A stretch of 64,000 nt of DNA from Rhodovulum sp. 12E13 (GCF_003340565.1 NZ_QPLK01000017.1:1-64000), one strand, 5' to 3'; positions 16,490 through 25,471 are shown, numbered from the stretch's first letter. Notes: generated by a model from the letters alone, not told the origin. Numbers and translations: made by a program.

Positions 16490-18928
16490 GTGCCCGCTCC
16501 CCTGCCCATAGATGCCGTCCTGCCCGAACTCGTCGCCGCGCTGCGGGCGGCGGGGCGGGCCGTGTTGCAGGCCCCGCCCGGCGCCGGCAAGACGACGCGG
16601 GTGCCGCTCGCCCTGCTCGAGGCGGGGCTCACCCGGGGCCGCATCCTGATGCTCGAGCCGCGCCGGCTTGCCGCCCGCGCCGCGGCCGAGCGAATGGCGG
16701 CGACGCTGGGCGCAGAGGTGGGCGGCCCCGTCGGCTATCGCATCCGCGGCGAGGCGCGGGTGGGGCGCGCGACCCGGATCGAGGTGGTGACCGAGGGCAT
16801 CCTGACTCGAATGCTGCAGGACGATCCCGGCCTCGACGGCGTGGGCGCGATCCTCTTCGACGAGTTTCACGAGCGTTCGCTCAATGCCGATCTGGGTCTC
16901 GCGCTCGTGCTCGAGGTGCGCGGGGCGCTGCGCGACGACCTGGCGCTTCTGCCCATGTCGGCCACGCTCGACGCCGCGCCGGTGGCCGCGCTGATGGGGG
17001 GCGCGCCCGTGATCACGGCCGAGGGGCGGGCCTTCCCGGTCGACCTGGTCCATCTCGACGCGCCGCTGGCGAAGGGGCGGCGGCCGGAGGAGGCCGTGGC
17101 CGACCTGATCCGGCGCGCGCTTGGCGAGACCGACGGCGGCGTGCTCGCCTTCCTGCCCGGCGAGGCCGAGATCCGGCGGACGGCGGCGGCGCTGGGCGAG
17201 CCGGGCGCGGGCGTGACCGTGCATCCGCTCTTCGGCGCGATGCCCTTCGGCGCGCAGCGCGCCGCCATCGCACCCGCGCCGCACGGCACACGCAAGGTGG
17301 TGCTGGCCACTGCCATCGCCGAGACGTCGCTGACGATCGAGGGAATCGGCGCCGTGGTCGATGCGGGGCGGGCGCGGCGGGCGCGGTTCGATCCGCGCTC
17401 GGGCATGTCGCGGCTGGTGACCGAGCGGGTCAGCCGGGCCGAGGCCACCCAGCGCGCGGGGCGGGCCGGGCGACTCGGGCCGGGGCGCTGCTACCGGCTG
17501 TGGACACGGGGCGAGGAGGGCGCGTTGCCGGCCTTCCCCCCCGCCGAGATCGAGATCGCCGACCTCGCGCCGCTCGCGCTCGAGCTCGCGCTCTGGGGCG
17601 ACCCCGACGGTAGCGCGCTGCCGTTCCTGACGCCGCCGCCCGAAGGGGCGCTGGCCGAGGCGCGGGCGTTGCTCGCAAACCTCGGCGCGGTCGACGCCGC
17701 GGGGCGGGTGACCGACCACGGCGCGGCGCTGGCGAAGCTGCCGGTGCATCCGCGCCTCGGCCACATGCTGCTGTCGGCGGGCCGGGATGCGGCGCCGCTC
17801 GCGGCGCTCCTGTCGGAGCGCGATCCGCTGCGCGGGGCGCCGGTCGATGCGCGCCACCGGCTGAAGGCGCTGCGGGGCGACCGCGACGTGCCGGGCGAGA
17901 TCAACCGGGGCGCGCTGGAGCGCATTCGCGCCGAGGCCAAGCGGCTGGCACGCCTCGCGCCCCAGGCGCCTTCATGCACGCCCGCCGAGGCCGCCGCGCT
18001 CGCCTATCCCGACCGGGTGGGTCTGCGCCGGCCGGGCGATGCGCCCCGGTGGCTGCTCTCGGGCGGCAAGGGCGCGGCGATGGAAGCGGGGGACGCGCTC
18101 GCCGGGCAGCGGCTGATCGTTGCGACGGACCTCGACGGCGACGCGCGCGAGGCGCGCATCCGCATGGCGCTGCCGCTGGCGGAAGCCGAACTGCGCGGTC
18201 TCTTCGCCGACCGGATCGGCTGGGTCGACGTGGCCGAGTGGTCGCGCCGTGATCGGAGGGTTGTGGCGCGGCGGCAGGAGCGCTTCGGCGCGCTCGTGCT
18301 CGACGACCGGGTGTGGCGCGATGCGCCGCCGGACGCGCTTGCCCGCGCCGCCCTGGAGGGCGTGCGCGACCTCGGCCTGCCTTGGTCGGAGGCGGCACGG
18401 CGGCTGCAGGCACGCGCCGTGCTCTGGCGCGCCGAGGGGGCCGACGTGCCCGACCTCTCCGACGCCGCTCTGGAGGCGGAGGCGGAGGCGTGGCTGCTGC
18501 CCTTCCTGGCGGGGGTGCGCACGGCCGACGACATCCGCAGGCTCGATCTCGTGCCGGCGCTCGAGGCGCGGATAGGCTACCAGAATCTGCGCCGGCTCGA
18601 CGCCGAGATGCCGCCTGTCTTCACCTCGCCCGCGGGGCGCCGCCTGCCCATAGACTACGGCGCCGAGGCGCCCGAGATCGCGGCACGGGTGCAGGAGTTC
18701 TTCGGCACGACGGAGCACCCCTGCGTCGGCCCGCGCCGCCTGCCGCTGCGGCTGGTGCTGCTGTCGCCTGCCGGGCGGCCGGTGCAGGTGACGACGGACC
18801 TGCCGGGCTTCTGGGCGGGCTCCTATGCCGAGGTGGCACGCGACATGCGCGCGCGCTACCCGCGCCACCCCTGGCCGGACGCCCCCGGCCTGGCCGACCC
18901 GACGCTGCGGCCGAAGCGGCGCGAGTGA
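16490..18928 (+). CDS. hrpB: ATP-dependent RNA helicase HrpB
   Basis: 812 residues from the GTG at 16490, the standard HrpB length. The open frame extends 546 bp further upstream, but that part has no homology. DExH-box helicase features: Walker A APPGAGKTT (28-36), motif Ia LEPRRLAARAAAERMA, motif II DEFH (124-127), motif III SATLDA, then ATAIAETSLTIEGIGAVVDAG and QRAGRAGR (motif VI). HrpB-specific C-terminal segments follow (HPRLGHMLL, LLSERDPLRG, YPDRVGLRR, and the tail LPLRLVLLSPAGRPVQVTTDLPGFW). It is a DEAH-family helicase whose cellular role in most bacteria is ill-defined. It lies alone between gnd and the reverse-strand yihY-like gene. Confidence 0.92.
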   Translation: MPAPLPIDAVLPELVAALRAAGRAVLQAPPGAGKTTRVPLALLEAGLTRGRILMLEPRRLAARAAAERMAATLGAEVGGPVGYRIRGEARVGRATRIEVVTEGILTRMLQDDPGLDGVGAILFDEFHERSLNADLGLALVLEVRGALRDDLALLPMSATLDAAPVAALMGGAPVITAEGRAFPVDLVHLDAPLAKGRRPEEAVADLIRRALGETDGGVLAFLPGEAEIRRTAAALGEPGAGVTVHPLFGAMPFGAQRAAIAPAPHGTRKVVLATAIAETSLTIEGIGAVVDAGRARRARFDPRSGMSRLVTERVSRAEATQRAGRAGRLGPGRCYRLWTRGEEGALPAFPPAEIEIADLAPLALELALWGDPDGSALPFLTPPPEGALAEARALLANLGAVDAAGRVTDHGAALAKLPVHPRLGHMLLSAGRDAAPLAALLSERDPLRGAPVDARHRLKALRGDRDVPGEINRGALERIRAEAKRLARLAPQAPSCTPAEAAALAYPDRVGLRRPGDAPRWLLSGGKGAAMEAGDALAGQRLIVATDLDGDAREARIRMALPLAEAELRGLFADRIGWVDVAEWSRRDRRVVARRQERFGALVLDDRVWRDAPPDALARAALEGVRDLGLPWSEAARRLQARAVLWRAEGADVPDLSDAALEAEAEAWLLPFLAGVRTADDIRRLDLVPALEARIGYQNLRRLDAEMPPVFTSPAGRRLPIDYGAEAPEIAARVQEFFGTTEHPCVGPRRLPLRLVLLSPAGRPVQVTTDLPGFWAGSYAEVARDMRARYPRHPWPDAPGLADPTLRPKRRE

Positions 18929-18966
18929 GCCGGTCGGGCCGCGGGTGCGGTGTGGCGACGTCGCGG

Positions 18967-19001
18967 GGGGGCGCTGCCCCCGTCGGCCCGTGCGGGCCGA
19001 C
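18967..19001 (+). terminator. Double hairpin downstream of hrpB
   Basis: GGGGGC-GCT-GCCCCC (18967-18981) is followed at once by GTCGGCCC-GTGC-GGGCCGAC (18982-19001). Both stems are perfect. They lead directly into the repeated ATACTTG motif at 19009. Placement between convergent genes suits a bidirectional terminator. Confidence 0.55.
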
Positions 19002-19008
19002 TCCCCCG

Positions 19009-19031
19009 GGATACTTGGGGCAAGAAGAAGC
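19009..19031 (+). repeat. Short intergenic repeat, copy 1
   Basis: GGATACTTG, two variable bases, then GCAAGAAGAAGC. 21 of 23 bases match the copy at 23761-23783, and similar GC-rich sequence follows in both. Both copies are intergenic and follow a gene on the same strand. It looks like the group-specific repeat family found after hairpins in Rhodobacteraceae genomes (from memory). Confidence 0.6.
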
Positions 19032-19083
19032 CGGGGCGGCGGGCTTGCGGTGCGCTGCCCCGAGCCGGGCCGTCCGGCGAGCG

Positions 19084-20109
19084 TCAGGCGCGACCCGGGG
19101 CTTCGGCCCGGTCGGGGGCCCAGTCGGGGGCCTTGGAGGGGGCCTGGTCGGGGGGCGCGGTGAGGGCCTGGGCGTGGCCGCTGGTGGGGGAGGGCTCGTC
19201 GCCCTCGGCGTTTCCGGCTTGAGACTCGTCGGAGTCGGCGTGGGGCAGGGCGACGGCGCGGGCCACCTCGACGTCGACGATCGCGCCGAGAAGCACGACG
19301 AAGCCGCTGAGATAGAGCCACATCAGCAGCGCGATCACCGCGCCGAGCGAGCCGTATACACGGTCGTAATCGCCGAAATTGGCGAGGTAGGTGGAAAACC
19401 CCCAGGACACGAGGCCCCAGAGCGCCACCGCCACGATGGCGCCCGGCGTGATCACGCCCGCCCGGCGCCAGACGGGTCGCACCGCCTTTTCGCTCGGGCC
19501 GAAGCGATAGAGCAGGCCGATGGCAAGCAGGACGATGCCGATGCCGACGATCCAGCGGAGGATGTCGAGGGCGAAGCCCGTGTAGGGGCCGAGCGGCAGG
19601 AGCGTGAGCGCCACGGGGGCGATGACCACGGAGGCGAGCGCCACCAGGGCTGCGAGGATCATCGTGGCGGACATCGACAGCGCCACGACGGCGTGCATGA
19701 CCCCGCCCCGCGAGCGGGAGCCATGCACCTTGTTGAGCCCGCCGATGATCGCGGCGACCCCAGAGCGCGACGCCCAGAGCGCCGCCAGAAGCGAGGCCGC
19801 CGAGGCCCATCCGAGGGTGGCGCTGGCGCCGCTGGCAAGCGATTCGACCTGGTTTTCGAGGATGGTGTAGCCGTCCTCCGGCATCATCGGCTCGAGCGTC
19901 TGCACTTCGGAGACCACCACCGCAGGGTCAGCGAAGAGGCCCCAGAGCGCCACGATCGCGGTCATGCTGGGGAACACCGCGAGCAGACCGTAGAAGGCGA
20001 CGCCGGCCGAGACGAGGCCGATATTGATCTCGCTCATCCGGTCGGACATCGCGATGGCGACGCCCGCTGCCCGGGCGAGCGGCGCCGGCAGGAACCGCTT
20101 GAAATTCAT
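19084..20109 (-). CDS. YihY/BrkB-family inner-membrane protein
   Basis: 341 residues from the ATG at 20109-20107 (MNFKRFLPAPLARAAG). The longer frame upstream lacks support. The UPF0761/BrkB (virulence factor BrkB, once called RNase BN) family is recognised by MSDRMSEINIGLVSAGVAFYGLLAVFPSM near the N-terminus and by FGDYDRVYGSLGAVIALLMWLYLSGFVVLLGA near the C-terminus. About six membrane segments are visible, with a periplasmic acidic stretch between the first two. The last 50 residues are a hydrophilic Asp/Pro/Ala-rich tail. Function in the family is unsettled, with transport or export proposed. Divergent from gpsA. Confidence 0.85.
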   Translation of the reverse strand: MNFKRFLPAPLARAAGVAIAMSDRMSEINIGLVSAGVAFYGLLAVFPSMTAIVALWGLFADPAVVVSEVQTLEPMMPEDGYTILENQVESLASGASATLGWASAASLLAALWASRSGVAAIIGGLNKVHGSRSRGGVMHAVVALSMSATMILAALVALASVVIAPVALTLLPLGPYTGFALDILRWIVGIGIVLLAIGLLYRFGPSEKAVRPVWRRAGVITPGAIVAVALWGLVSWGFSTYLANFGDYDRVYGSLGAVIALLMWLYLSGFVVLLGAIVDVEVARAVALPHADSDESQAGNAEGDEPSPTSGHAQALTAPPDQAPSKAPDWAPDRAEAPGRA

Positions 20110-20236
20110 GGGGCAAACCCTCTCCGTTCCGCGTCTGGCCCGGGCCGGGTGCGGCCCGCGCACCGCAGGCGTCCGCCCGGCCGCCCGCCTGCGCGCCCTT
20201 TCGCACCGGCTCCGCGCGCTCTACACTAACACCGAC

Positions 20237-20338
20237 ATGGACATAGTGAACGCCTCCACCCGACCGACCGTGGCGCCTGCCTCTCCGGCGCCGCGCCGGG
20301 ATGTGATCTGCCCCCGCCGTCGGGGCCTGTGCGCATGA
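20237..20338 (+). CDS. Possible 33-residue leader peptide coupled to gpsA
   Basis: The ATG at 20237 opens MDIVNASTRPTVAPASPAP and ends CPRRRGLCA with a TGA at 20336-20338 that overlaps the ATG at 20335 (ATGA). TACACT at 20222-20227 could be a -10 that would make the message nearly leaderless. No homology is known. It may be chance, and the sequence supports it only by position. Confidence 0.25.
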   Translation: MDIVNASTRPTVAPASPAPRRDVICPRRRGLCA

Positions 20339-21444
20339 GCGACAATCGCGGAGAGGGGGTCTATCCCGTGATCGCCGTCCTCGGTGCGGGGGCGTGGGGC
20401 ACGGCGCTAGCTGCGGTCGCGCGCAGGGCGGGGCGCGAGGTGCGCCTGTGGGGGCGCGACGCCGCGGCGCTGAGCCGGATCGCGGCGACGGGCCGGAACG
20501 AGAGCTATCTCGAGGGCATCGACCTCCCCGAGGGGCTGATCTGCGAGCCCGACATCGCCCGCGCCATCGAGGGAGCCGACTGCGTGCTGATGGTCACGCC
20601 GTCGCGCACCCTGCGCGAGATGGCCCGCCGCATCGCGCCGCATCTCGAGCGGCGGGTGCCGGTCGTGCTCTGCGCCAAGGGGATCGAGCAGGGCTCGGGC
20701 AAGCTGCTCGGGGAGGTGGTGGAAGAGGAACTGCCCGGCCACCGGATCGGCGTGCTCTCGGGGCCGACCTTCGCGCGCGAGACGGCGCTTGGGTTCCCGA
20801 CGGCCGTGACGCTGGCCTTCCCTTTTGCCGCCGCCGACCGGCGGGCGCCGCAATCGGCGCCGGCCTCGCGCCTGGCGCTCTCGCTCGGCAATCCGATGTT
20901 CCGGCCCTACGTCTCCGACGACATGGTGGGCGTCGAGGTGGCGGGTGCGGTGAAGAACGTCATCGCCATCGCCTGCGGGATGATGACGGGCGCGGGCTAT
21001 GCCGAGAACACGCGCGCCGCGCTCATCACCTGGGGGGTCGACGAGATGAAGAGCATGGCCGAGGCGCTGGGCGGGCGGCGCGAGACCGTCACCGGCCTCG
21101 CGGGCACCGGCGACCTCACGCTCACCTGCTCGTCGCCCACCTCGCGCAACATGTCGCTCGGCCTGCAGTTGGGGCAGGGGCTGCCGCGGCACGAGTGCTT
21201 CGAGGGACGCAAGGTGGTGGTCGAGGGCGAGGTCAACGCGGTGTCGGTGGTCAACCTGGCCGACATGATCCGCGTCGAGATGCCGGTCTGCCGCGCCGTC
21301 CACGCGATCCTGCACGAGGAGGCCGACCTGCAGCGCACCTTCGCCGATCTCTGGGCGCGGCCCCTCGTGGGCGAGCCGCGGGCGCTCGACATCGAGATGG
21401 CGCACCCGGCCGCCGGGCCCGACACGCCGAGGGCCGCCGAATGA
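20335..21444 (+). CDS. gpsA: NAD(P)H-dependent glycerol-3-phosphate dehydrogenase
   Basis: 369 residues from the ATG at 20335. A GTG at 20368 has a better Shine-Dalgarno (GGAGAGG about 11 nt before) and would start right at VIAVLGAGAWG, so the true protein may be 11 residues shorter. It reduces dihydroxyacetone phosphate to sn-glycerol 3-phosphate. The Rossmann loop GAGAWG (17-22), LSGPTFARE, catalytic Lys207 in GAVKNVIAIACG and LAGTGDLTLTCSS are all present. The region LAFPFAAADRRAPQSAPASRLALSLGNPMF is several residues longer than usual. It overlaps the next gene by 4 nt. In this operon it would supply glycerol 3-phosphate as acceptor for glucosylglycerol-phosphate synthase, and also feeds phospholipid synthesis. 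Confidence 0.93.
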   Translation: MSDNRGEGVYPVIAVLGAGAWGTALAAVARRAGREVRLWGRDAAALSRIAATGRNESYLEGIDLPEGLICEPDIARAIEGADCVLMVTPSRTLREMARRIAPHLERRVPVVLCAKGIEQGSGKLLGEVVEEELPGHRIGVLSGPTFARETALGFPTAVTLAFPFAAADRRAPQSAPASRLALSLGNPMFRPYVSDDMVGVEVAGAVKNVIAIACGMMTGAGYAENTRAALITWGVDEMKSMAEALGGRRETVTGLAGTGDLTLTCSSPTSRNMSLGLQLGQGLPRHECFEGRKVVVEGEVNAVSVVNLADMIRVEMPVCRAVHAILHEEADLQRTFADLWARPLVGEPRALDIEMAHPAAGPDTPRAAE

Positions 21445-22214
21445 CCCCGATCTCCGACAGGACCTTCGTCCTCGCCACCGATCTCGACGGCACGTTCCTC
21501 GGCGGCTCGGAGGCGTCGCGCGACGCGCTCTACCGCTGGATCGAGGCGCGGCGGGACACCGTCGGGCTGATCTTCGTCACCGGGCGCGACCCCGAGTTCA
21601 TCGTGTCGCTGACCCGGGGCACGCCGATCCCGACGCCCGACTACGTGGTGGGCGACGTGGGCACCACGATCGCCCATGTCACCGAGGAGGGGCATTGCGA
21701 GCCCATTCCGCACCTCGAGCACGAGATCGCCGCGCTCTGGGACGACGGTGCCGCCATGGTGCGCGCGGCGCTCGCCGACATGGCGGGACTGACGCTGCAG
21801 CCCACCGAATTCCGCTATCGCGTGAGCTACGACATGGACCCCGCCACGCTCGACCCCGAGGCGAAGCCGCGGATCGAGGCGATGGGCTACGACGTGCTGA
21901 TCTCGGCCGACCGCTACTTCGACGTGCTGCCCCGTGGCGTGTCCAAGGGGCCGTCGCTGCGGCGGCTGGTGGCGCATCTGGATGTCGACGAACCCCGCGT
22001 GCTCTGCGCCGGCGACACGCTCAACGACCTGTCGATGCTGGCCTGCGGGCTGCCGGCGGTCGCCGTCGGCAATTCGGAGGCGGCCCTGCTCGAGGCCTTG
22101 CCCGAGGCGCCGCACATCCACCGTGCGCAAGGCCACGGCGCGGCCGGGATTGTTGAGGCCATCGCCGAGTTCCAGCTCCATCCCGAGATAGAGGAGGTGC
22201 GCCATGCCGTCTGA
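21441..22214 (+). CDS. ggpP: HAD phosphatase, probable glucosylglycerol-3-phosphate phosphatase
   Basis: 257 residues from the ATG at 21441, overlapping the gpsA stop. A HAD type-IIB/sucrose-phosphatase-like fold is shown by motif I ATDLDGTFLGG (Asp14, Asp16), motif II VTGRDPE, motif III lysine in RGVSKGPSLRRL and motif IV CAGDTLNDLSML. DYVVGDVGTTIAH and the cap region FRYRVSYDMDP fit the sugar-phosphatase subgroup that includes proteobacterial GgpP. It overlaps the synthase gene by 11 nt. Dephosphorylation of glucosylglycerol 3-phosphate is inferred from this context; a trehalose- or other sugar-phosphate substrate is the alternative. Confidence 0.8.
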   Translation: MTPISDRTFVLATDLDGTFLGGSEASRDALYRWIEARRDTVGLIFVTGRDPEFIVSLTRGTPIPTPDYVVGDVGTTIAHVTEEGHCEPIPHLEHEIAALWDDGAAMVRAALADMAGLTLQPTEFRYRVSYDMDPATLDPEAKPRIEAMGYDVLISADRYFDVLPRGVSKGPSLRRLVAHLDVDEPRVLCAGDTLNDLSMLACGLPAVAVGNSEAALLEALPEAPHIHRAQGHGAAGIVEAIAEFQLHPEIEEVRHAV

Positions 22215-23694
22215 TCTGGTGATCGTCTACCACCGCCAGCCCTACGAGGAGGTCGAGGGCGAGGGCGGCGAGATCCTCTACAAGGAGAACAAGTCGCCCA
22301 ACGGCATCGTGCCCACGCTCAAGGCGCTGTTCGGCAAGGTCGAGCACGGCGCCTGGGTGGCCTGGAAAGAGGCGGAGGACCCCGCCAACCCCGATTTCGA
22401 GCGCGTGATCGAGATCGAGGACAGCTTCGGCAAGTACACCGTCTCGCGGCTGCCGCTGACGAAGGAGCAGGTGTCGAGCTTCTACCACGTCACCTCGAAG
22501 GAGGCGTTCTGGCCGATCCTCCACGCCTTCAAGGAACGCTACAATTACGACCCCGTCGACTGGCCGACCTTCCGCGAGGTGAACTGGGCCTTCGCCGAGG
22601 CGGCGGCGCGCGAGGCCGACAAGGGCGCGCTGGTGTGGATTCACGACTACAACCTGTGGCTGGTGCCGGGCTACCTGCGCCAGCTTCGGCCCGACGTGAA
22701 GATCAGTTTCTTTCACCACACGCCGTTTCCGGCGGCCGACATGTTCAACGTGCTGCCGTGGCGCGAGGAGATCGTGCGCTCGCTGCTCGAATGCGACGTG
22801 GTGGGCTTCCACATCCCCCGGTATGTCGCCAATTTCGTGCAGGTCGCCCGGTCGATGTTCGATGTGCGGGTGACCGAGCGCAAGCCGGTCAAGACCTCCG
22901 ACGTGCCGCTCGGCTCGGCCCTCGACGAACGCTCGCAGCCCACCGAGATCGTGCTCGACGACGGGCGCAAGGTGGCGCTGGCCGCCAGCCCCGTGGGCAT
23001 CGACACCGACTTCATCGAAAGGAACGCCCGCAGCGAGGAGACGGTGCGCGCGCTGACCGGCATCGAGGCCGACAAGGGCGACGGCACGCTGCTGCTCTCG
23101 GTGGGGCGGACGGACTACACCAAGGGCGGGCCAGAGCAGCTGCTGGCCTTCGAGCGTCTGTTGAAGCGCCGCAAGGACCTGCACGGCAAGATCCGGCTGA
23201 TGCACGTCTCGGTCGTGGCCAACCGCAACATGACCGCCTACGCCGAGGTGCAGTCGAACCTCGAGCAGATCGCGGGCCGGATCAACGGCACCTTCGGCAC
23301 GCTGGAATGGCAGCCGCTCGCCTTCATCAGCCAGCCGATTCCCTTCACCGAGCTGGTGGCCTACTACCGCGCGGCCGACATCGCCTGGATCACGCCGCTC
23401 GCCGACGGCATGAACCTCGTCTGCAAGGAATACGTGGCCAGCCGGGTCGATGGCGACGGTGTGCTGGTGCTGTCGGAATTCGCGGGCGCGGCGGTTCAGC
23501 TGACGGCGGCGGTGATGACCAACCCCTTCTCGCACCGCTCGATGGACACCGCCCTCGACCAGGCGCTGGCGATGCAGGAGGCGGAACGGCGCGACCGGAT
23601 GGCGGCGATGCGCGAGAGCGTGCGCCGCGAGGATATTCGCGCCTGGGGCGACGCCCAGCTCGCCTTCGGCCAGAAGGCGGCGCAGGCGGCCTGA
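22204..23694 (+). CDS. ggpS: Glucosylglycerol-phosphate synthase (GT20)
   Basis: 496 residues from the ATG at 22204 (Shine-Dalgarno GAGGAGGTG just before). It is a GT20 retaining glycosyltransferase. Length and sequence fit cyanobacterial GgpS better than Ots[100 protein letters not shown] and [21 protein letters not shown]. It joins ADP-glucose and glycerol 3-phosphate to give glucosylglycerol phosphate, a compatible-solute precursor. The preceding genes make the acceptor and remove the phosphate, so the operon is a self-contained osmolyte route. Regulation by salt is expected from the family but not visible. Confidence 0.88.
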   Translation: MPSDLVIVYHRQPYEEVEGEGGEILYKENKSPNGIVPTLKALFGKVEHGAWVAWKEAEDPANPDFERVIEIEDSFGKYTVSRLPLTKEQVSSFYHVTSKEAFWPILHAFKERYNYDPVDWPTFREVNWAFAEAAAREADKGALVWIHDYNLWLVPGYLRQLRPDVKISFFHHTPFPAADMFNVLPWREEIVRSLLECDVVGFHIPRYVANFVQVARSMFDVRVTERKPVKTSDVPLGSALDERSQPTEIVLDDGRKVALAASPVGIDTDFIERNARSEETVRALTGIEADKGDGTLLLSVGRTDYTKGGPEQLLAFERLLKRRKDLHGKIRLMHVSVVANRNMTAYAEVQSNLEQIAGRINGTFGTLEWQPLAFISQPIPFTELVAYYRAADIAWITPLADGMNLVCKEYVASRVDGDGVLVLSEFAGAAVQLTAAVMTNPFSHRSMDTALDQALAMQEAERRDRMAAMRESVRREDIRAWGDAQLAFGQKAAQAA

Positions 23695-23760
23695 GCCTGG
23701 CCAGCGGCGGGGCGGCGACGCGACGTTGGCGCGCGTGGCCGCGCGCGATGCCTTCGGCGA

Positions 23761-23783
23761 GGATACTTGAAGCAAGAAGAAGC
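23761..23783 (+). repeat. Short intergenic repeat, copy 2
   Basis: Matches the 19009-19031 copy at 21 of 23 positions (GGATACTTG, AA in place of GG, GCAAGAAGAAGC). It lies in the 146-bp gap between ggpS and ackA, after a GC-rich stretch with short inverted pairs (GCGCG runs). Confidence 0.6.
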
Positions 23784-23840
23784 GGGGGCGCGCGCTTGTG
23801 TCGGGCGGGGCGACCCGTGGCCCGCGCGAAAGGGGGGTGC

Positions 23841-24995
23841 ATGGCGGCGATCCTGACGCTCAACGCCGGCTCGAGCTCGATCAAGTTCGGTGTGTACGCG
23901 GCCGGGGACGACCCTGCCTCGCTGGCCTCGGGCCAGGTCGACCGGCTGGGCCCGGAGGCGCGGCTCATCCTCGAGGCGGGCGACGGGCGCGAGGAGCGGG
24001 CCGTCGAGGCGGCCGATCACCGGGCAGGGGTGGCGGCGATCCTCGAGGCGATCCGGCCGGCGACGGCGGGCCGCGAGGTGGCCGGCGTCGGCCACCGGGT
24101 CGTGCATGGCGGCACCCGGTTCGACGCGCCGGCCGAGCTGACGACCGAGGTGCGCGACCGTCTCGCCGAACTGGTGCCGCTCGCGCCGCTTCACCAGCCG
24201 CACAACCTCGCGGCGGTCGAGGCGGCGGTCGCGGCCTTCCCCGATGCGCTTCAGGTGGGGTGCTTCGACACGGCGTTCCATCGCGGCCACCCCTTCGTGG
24301 CGGATGCCTTCGCCCTGCCGCGGCGCTTCTACGACGAGGGAGTGCGGCGCTACGGCTTCCACGGCCTGTCCTACGACTACATCGCGGGGCGGCTGGCGGC
24401 GGAGCACCCGGCGCTGCACGCGGGCCGGGTGGTGGTGGCGCATCTCGGCAACGGCGCCTCGATGTGCGCCCTTTCGGGAGGTCGGTCGGTGGCCTCGAGC
24501 ATGGGGTTCTCGGCGCTCGACGGCCTGCCCATGGGCACGCGCTGCGGCCAGATCGACCCGGGCGTGCTGCTCTACCTGATGGATCGGGGCATGGGCGCGG
24601 ACGACCTCACCCGCCTGCTCTACCGCGAGAGCGGGCTGCTCGGCCTGTCTGGGGTGTCGCACGACATGCGCACGCTGCTGGCATCGCGCGATCCCGACGC
24701 GGAGGACGCGATCGCCTACTACACCCATCGCATCGCGCGCGAGATCGGGGCGATGGCCGCCGAGCTGGGCGGCCTGGACGCGCTGGTGTTCACCGGGGGG
24801 GTCGGCGAGAACGCTGCGCCGATCCGGGCGCGGGCGCTGGCGGGCCTGGAGTGGATGGGCCTCGCGGTCGACCCGGAGGCGAACGCCGCGAATGCCCGCC
24901 GGATCGGCGCGGGCGACGTGCCGGTGCTGGTGATCCCGACCGACGAGGAGCGGGTGATCGCCCGTGCGGTTCAGGAGGCGCTCTCCGCGGGCTGA
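23841..24995 (+). CDS. ackA: Acetate kinase
   Basis: 384 residues from the ATG at 23841, preceded by the AAGGGGGG Shine-Dalgarno. ASKHA-fold acetokinase: LNAGSSSIKFGVY (6-18), GHRVVHGG, the catalytic-region CFDTAFH, RRYGFHGLSYDYI, VVAHLGNGASMCAL, SSMGFSALDGLPMGTRCGQIDPG and late FTGGVGENAAPIR. It converts acetate and ATP to acetyl phosphate and ADP, or the reverse. No phosphotransacetylase or phosphoketolase gene is adjacent in this window. It is separated from ggpS by 146 bp with a repeat, so probably its own unit. Confidence 0.93.
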   Translation: MAAILTLNAGSSSIKFGVYAAGDDPASLASGQVDRLGPEARLILEAGDGREERAVEAADHRAGVAAILEAIRPATAGREVAGVGHRVVHGGTRFDAPAELTTEVRDRLAELVPLAPLHQPHNLAAVEAAVAAFPDALQVGCFDTAFHRGHPFVADAFALPRRFYDEGVRRYGFHGLSYDYIAGRLAAEHPALHAGRVVVAHLGNGASMCALSGGRSVASSMGFSALDGLPMGTRCGQIDPGVLLYLMDRGMGADDLTRLLYRESGLLGLSGVSHDMRTLLASRDPDAEDAIAYYTHRIAREIGAMAAELGGLDALVFTGGVGENAAPIRARALAGLEWMGLAVDPEANAANARRIGAGDVPVLVIPTDEERVIARAVQEALSAG

Positions 24996-25039
24996 GCGGC
25001 CTCGGCGGCGCCGGTGCAGCGCCAGCACCACGGGGCGCG

Positions 25040-25425
25040 AGCGCCACCGTCGCGGCAACCGGCAGGGCGAGGGCGAGCGCCACCCTGCCGACCTCCGCCG
25101 ACCCCCGCCGACCGCCGCCGACCCCGGCGGAGATCGCGCGCATCGCCGTCGTCATGTGGGTGAGGGGGGCGCCACCACCGCCGCGAGCCAGGGCGGCATG
25201 GTCGCCGGATCGACCATGACGTTGACGGCGAAGACCAGCGGGAAGAGCACGGGGAAGCGGAGCGTCATCACCGTGGTCGACCTGCGCACGAGAAGGCCCG
25301 GCACGAGGAACATCCGGCCTGCGCCGAAGCCGATCGCCACGAGCGTGCCAGTGATCCCGGCCTCCGGGTGGAAGCCGAGCCCCAGCCCGATGCGGGCCCC
25401 GTCGTGGGCCCTTGCGGCGCGCTTC
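25040..25425 (-). pseudogene. ABC-2 type transporter permease remnant (DrrB-like)
   Basis: Read on the reverse strand, the segment GARIGLGLGFHPEAG, VPGLLVRRSTTVMTLRFPVLFPLVFAVNVMVDPATMPPWLAAVV, followed one frame over by APLTHMTTAMRAISAG, matches the C-terminal half of daunorubicin-type ABC-2 permeases. The frame breaks at a run of six C's near 25165-25170 (reverse strand), giving an early stop at 25152. The tail (VGGGRRGSAEVGRV) is a run of 10-bp repeats. The N-terminal half is missing. This is a clear relic with no intact partner ATPase nearby. Confidence 0.7.
25087..25126. repeat. Four tandem 10-bp repeats inside the ABC-2 pseudogene
   Basis: Units GCCGACCTCC, GCCGACCCCC, GCCGACCGCC and GCCGACCCCG follow head to tail. 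The 10-bp unit is not a multiple of three, so changes in copy number would shift the frame. Confidence 0.75.
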
Positions 25426-25471
25426 GGGGCGCGTCAGATTGCCCGGCGGCCGAGCGAGGGAGGGCAGCGCC

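Noticed and set aside
15668-17857. 729-codon reverse-strand frame opposite gnd and hrpB
   Set aside because: It spans two well-supported forward genes and the gap between them, and its translation is low-complexity.
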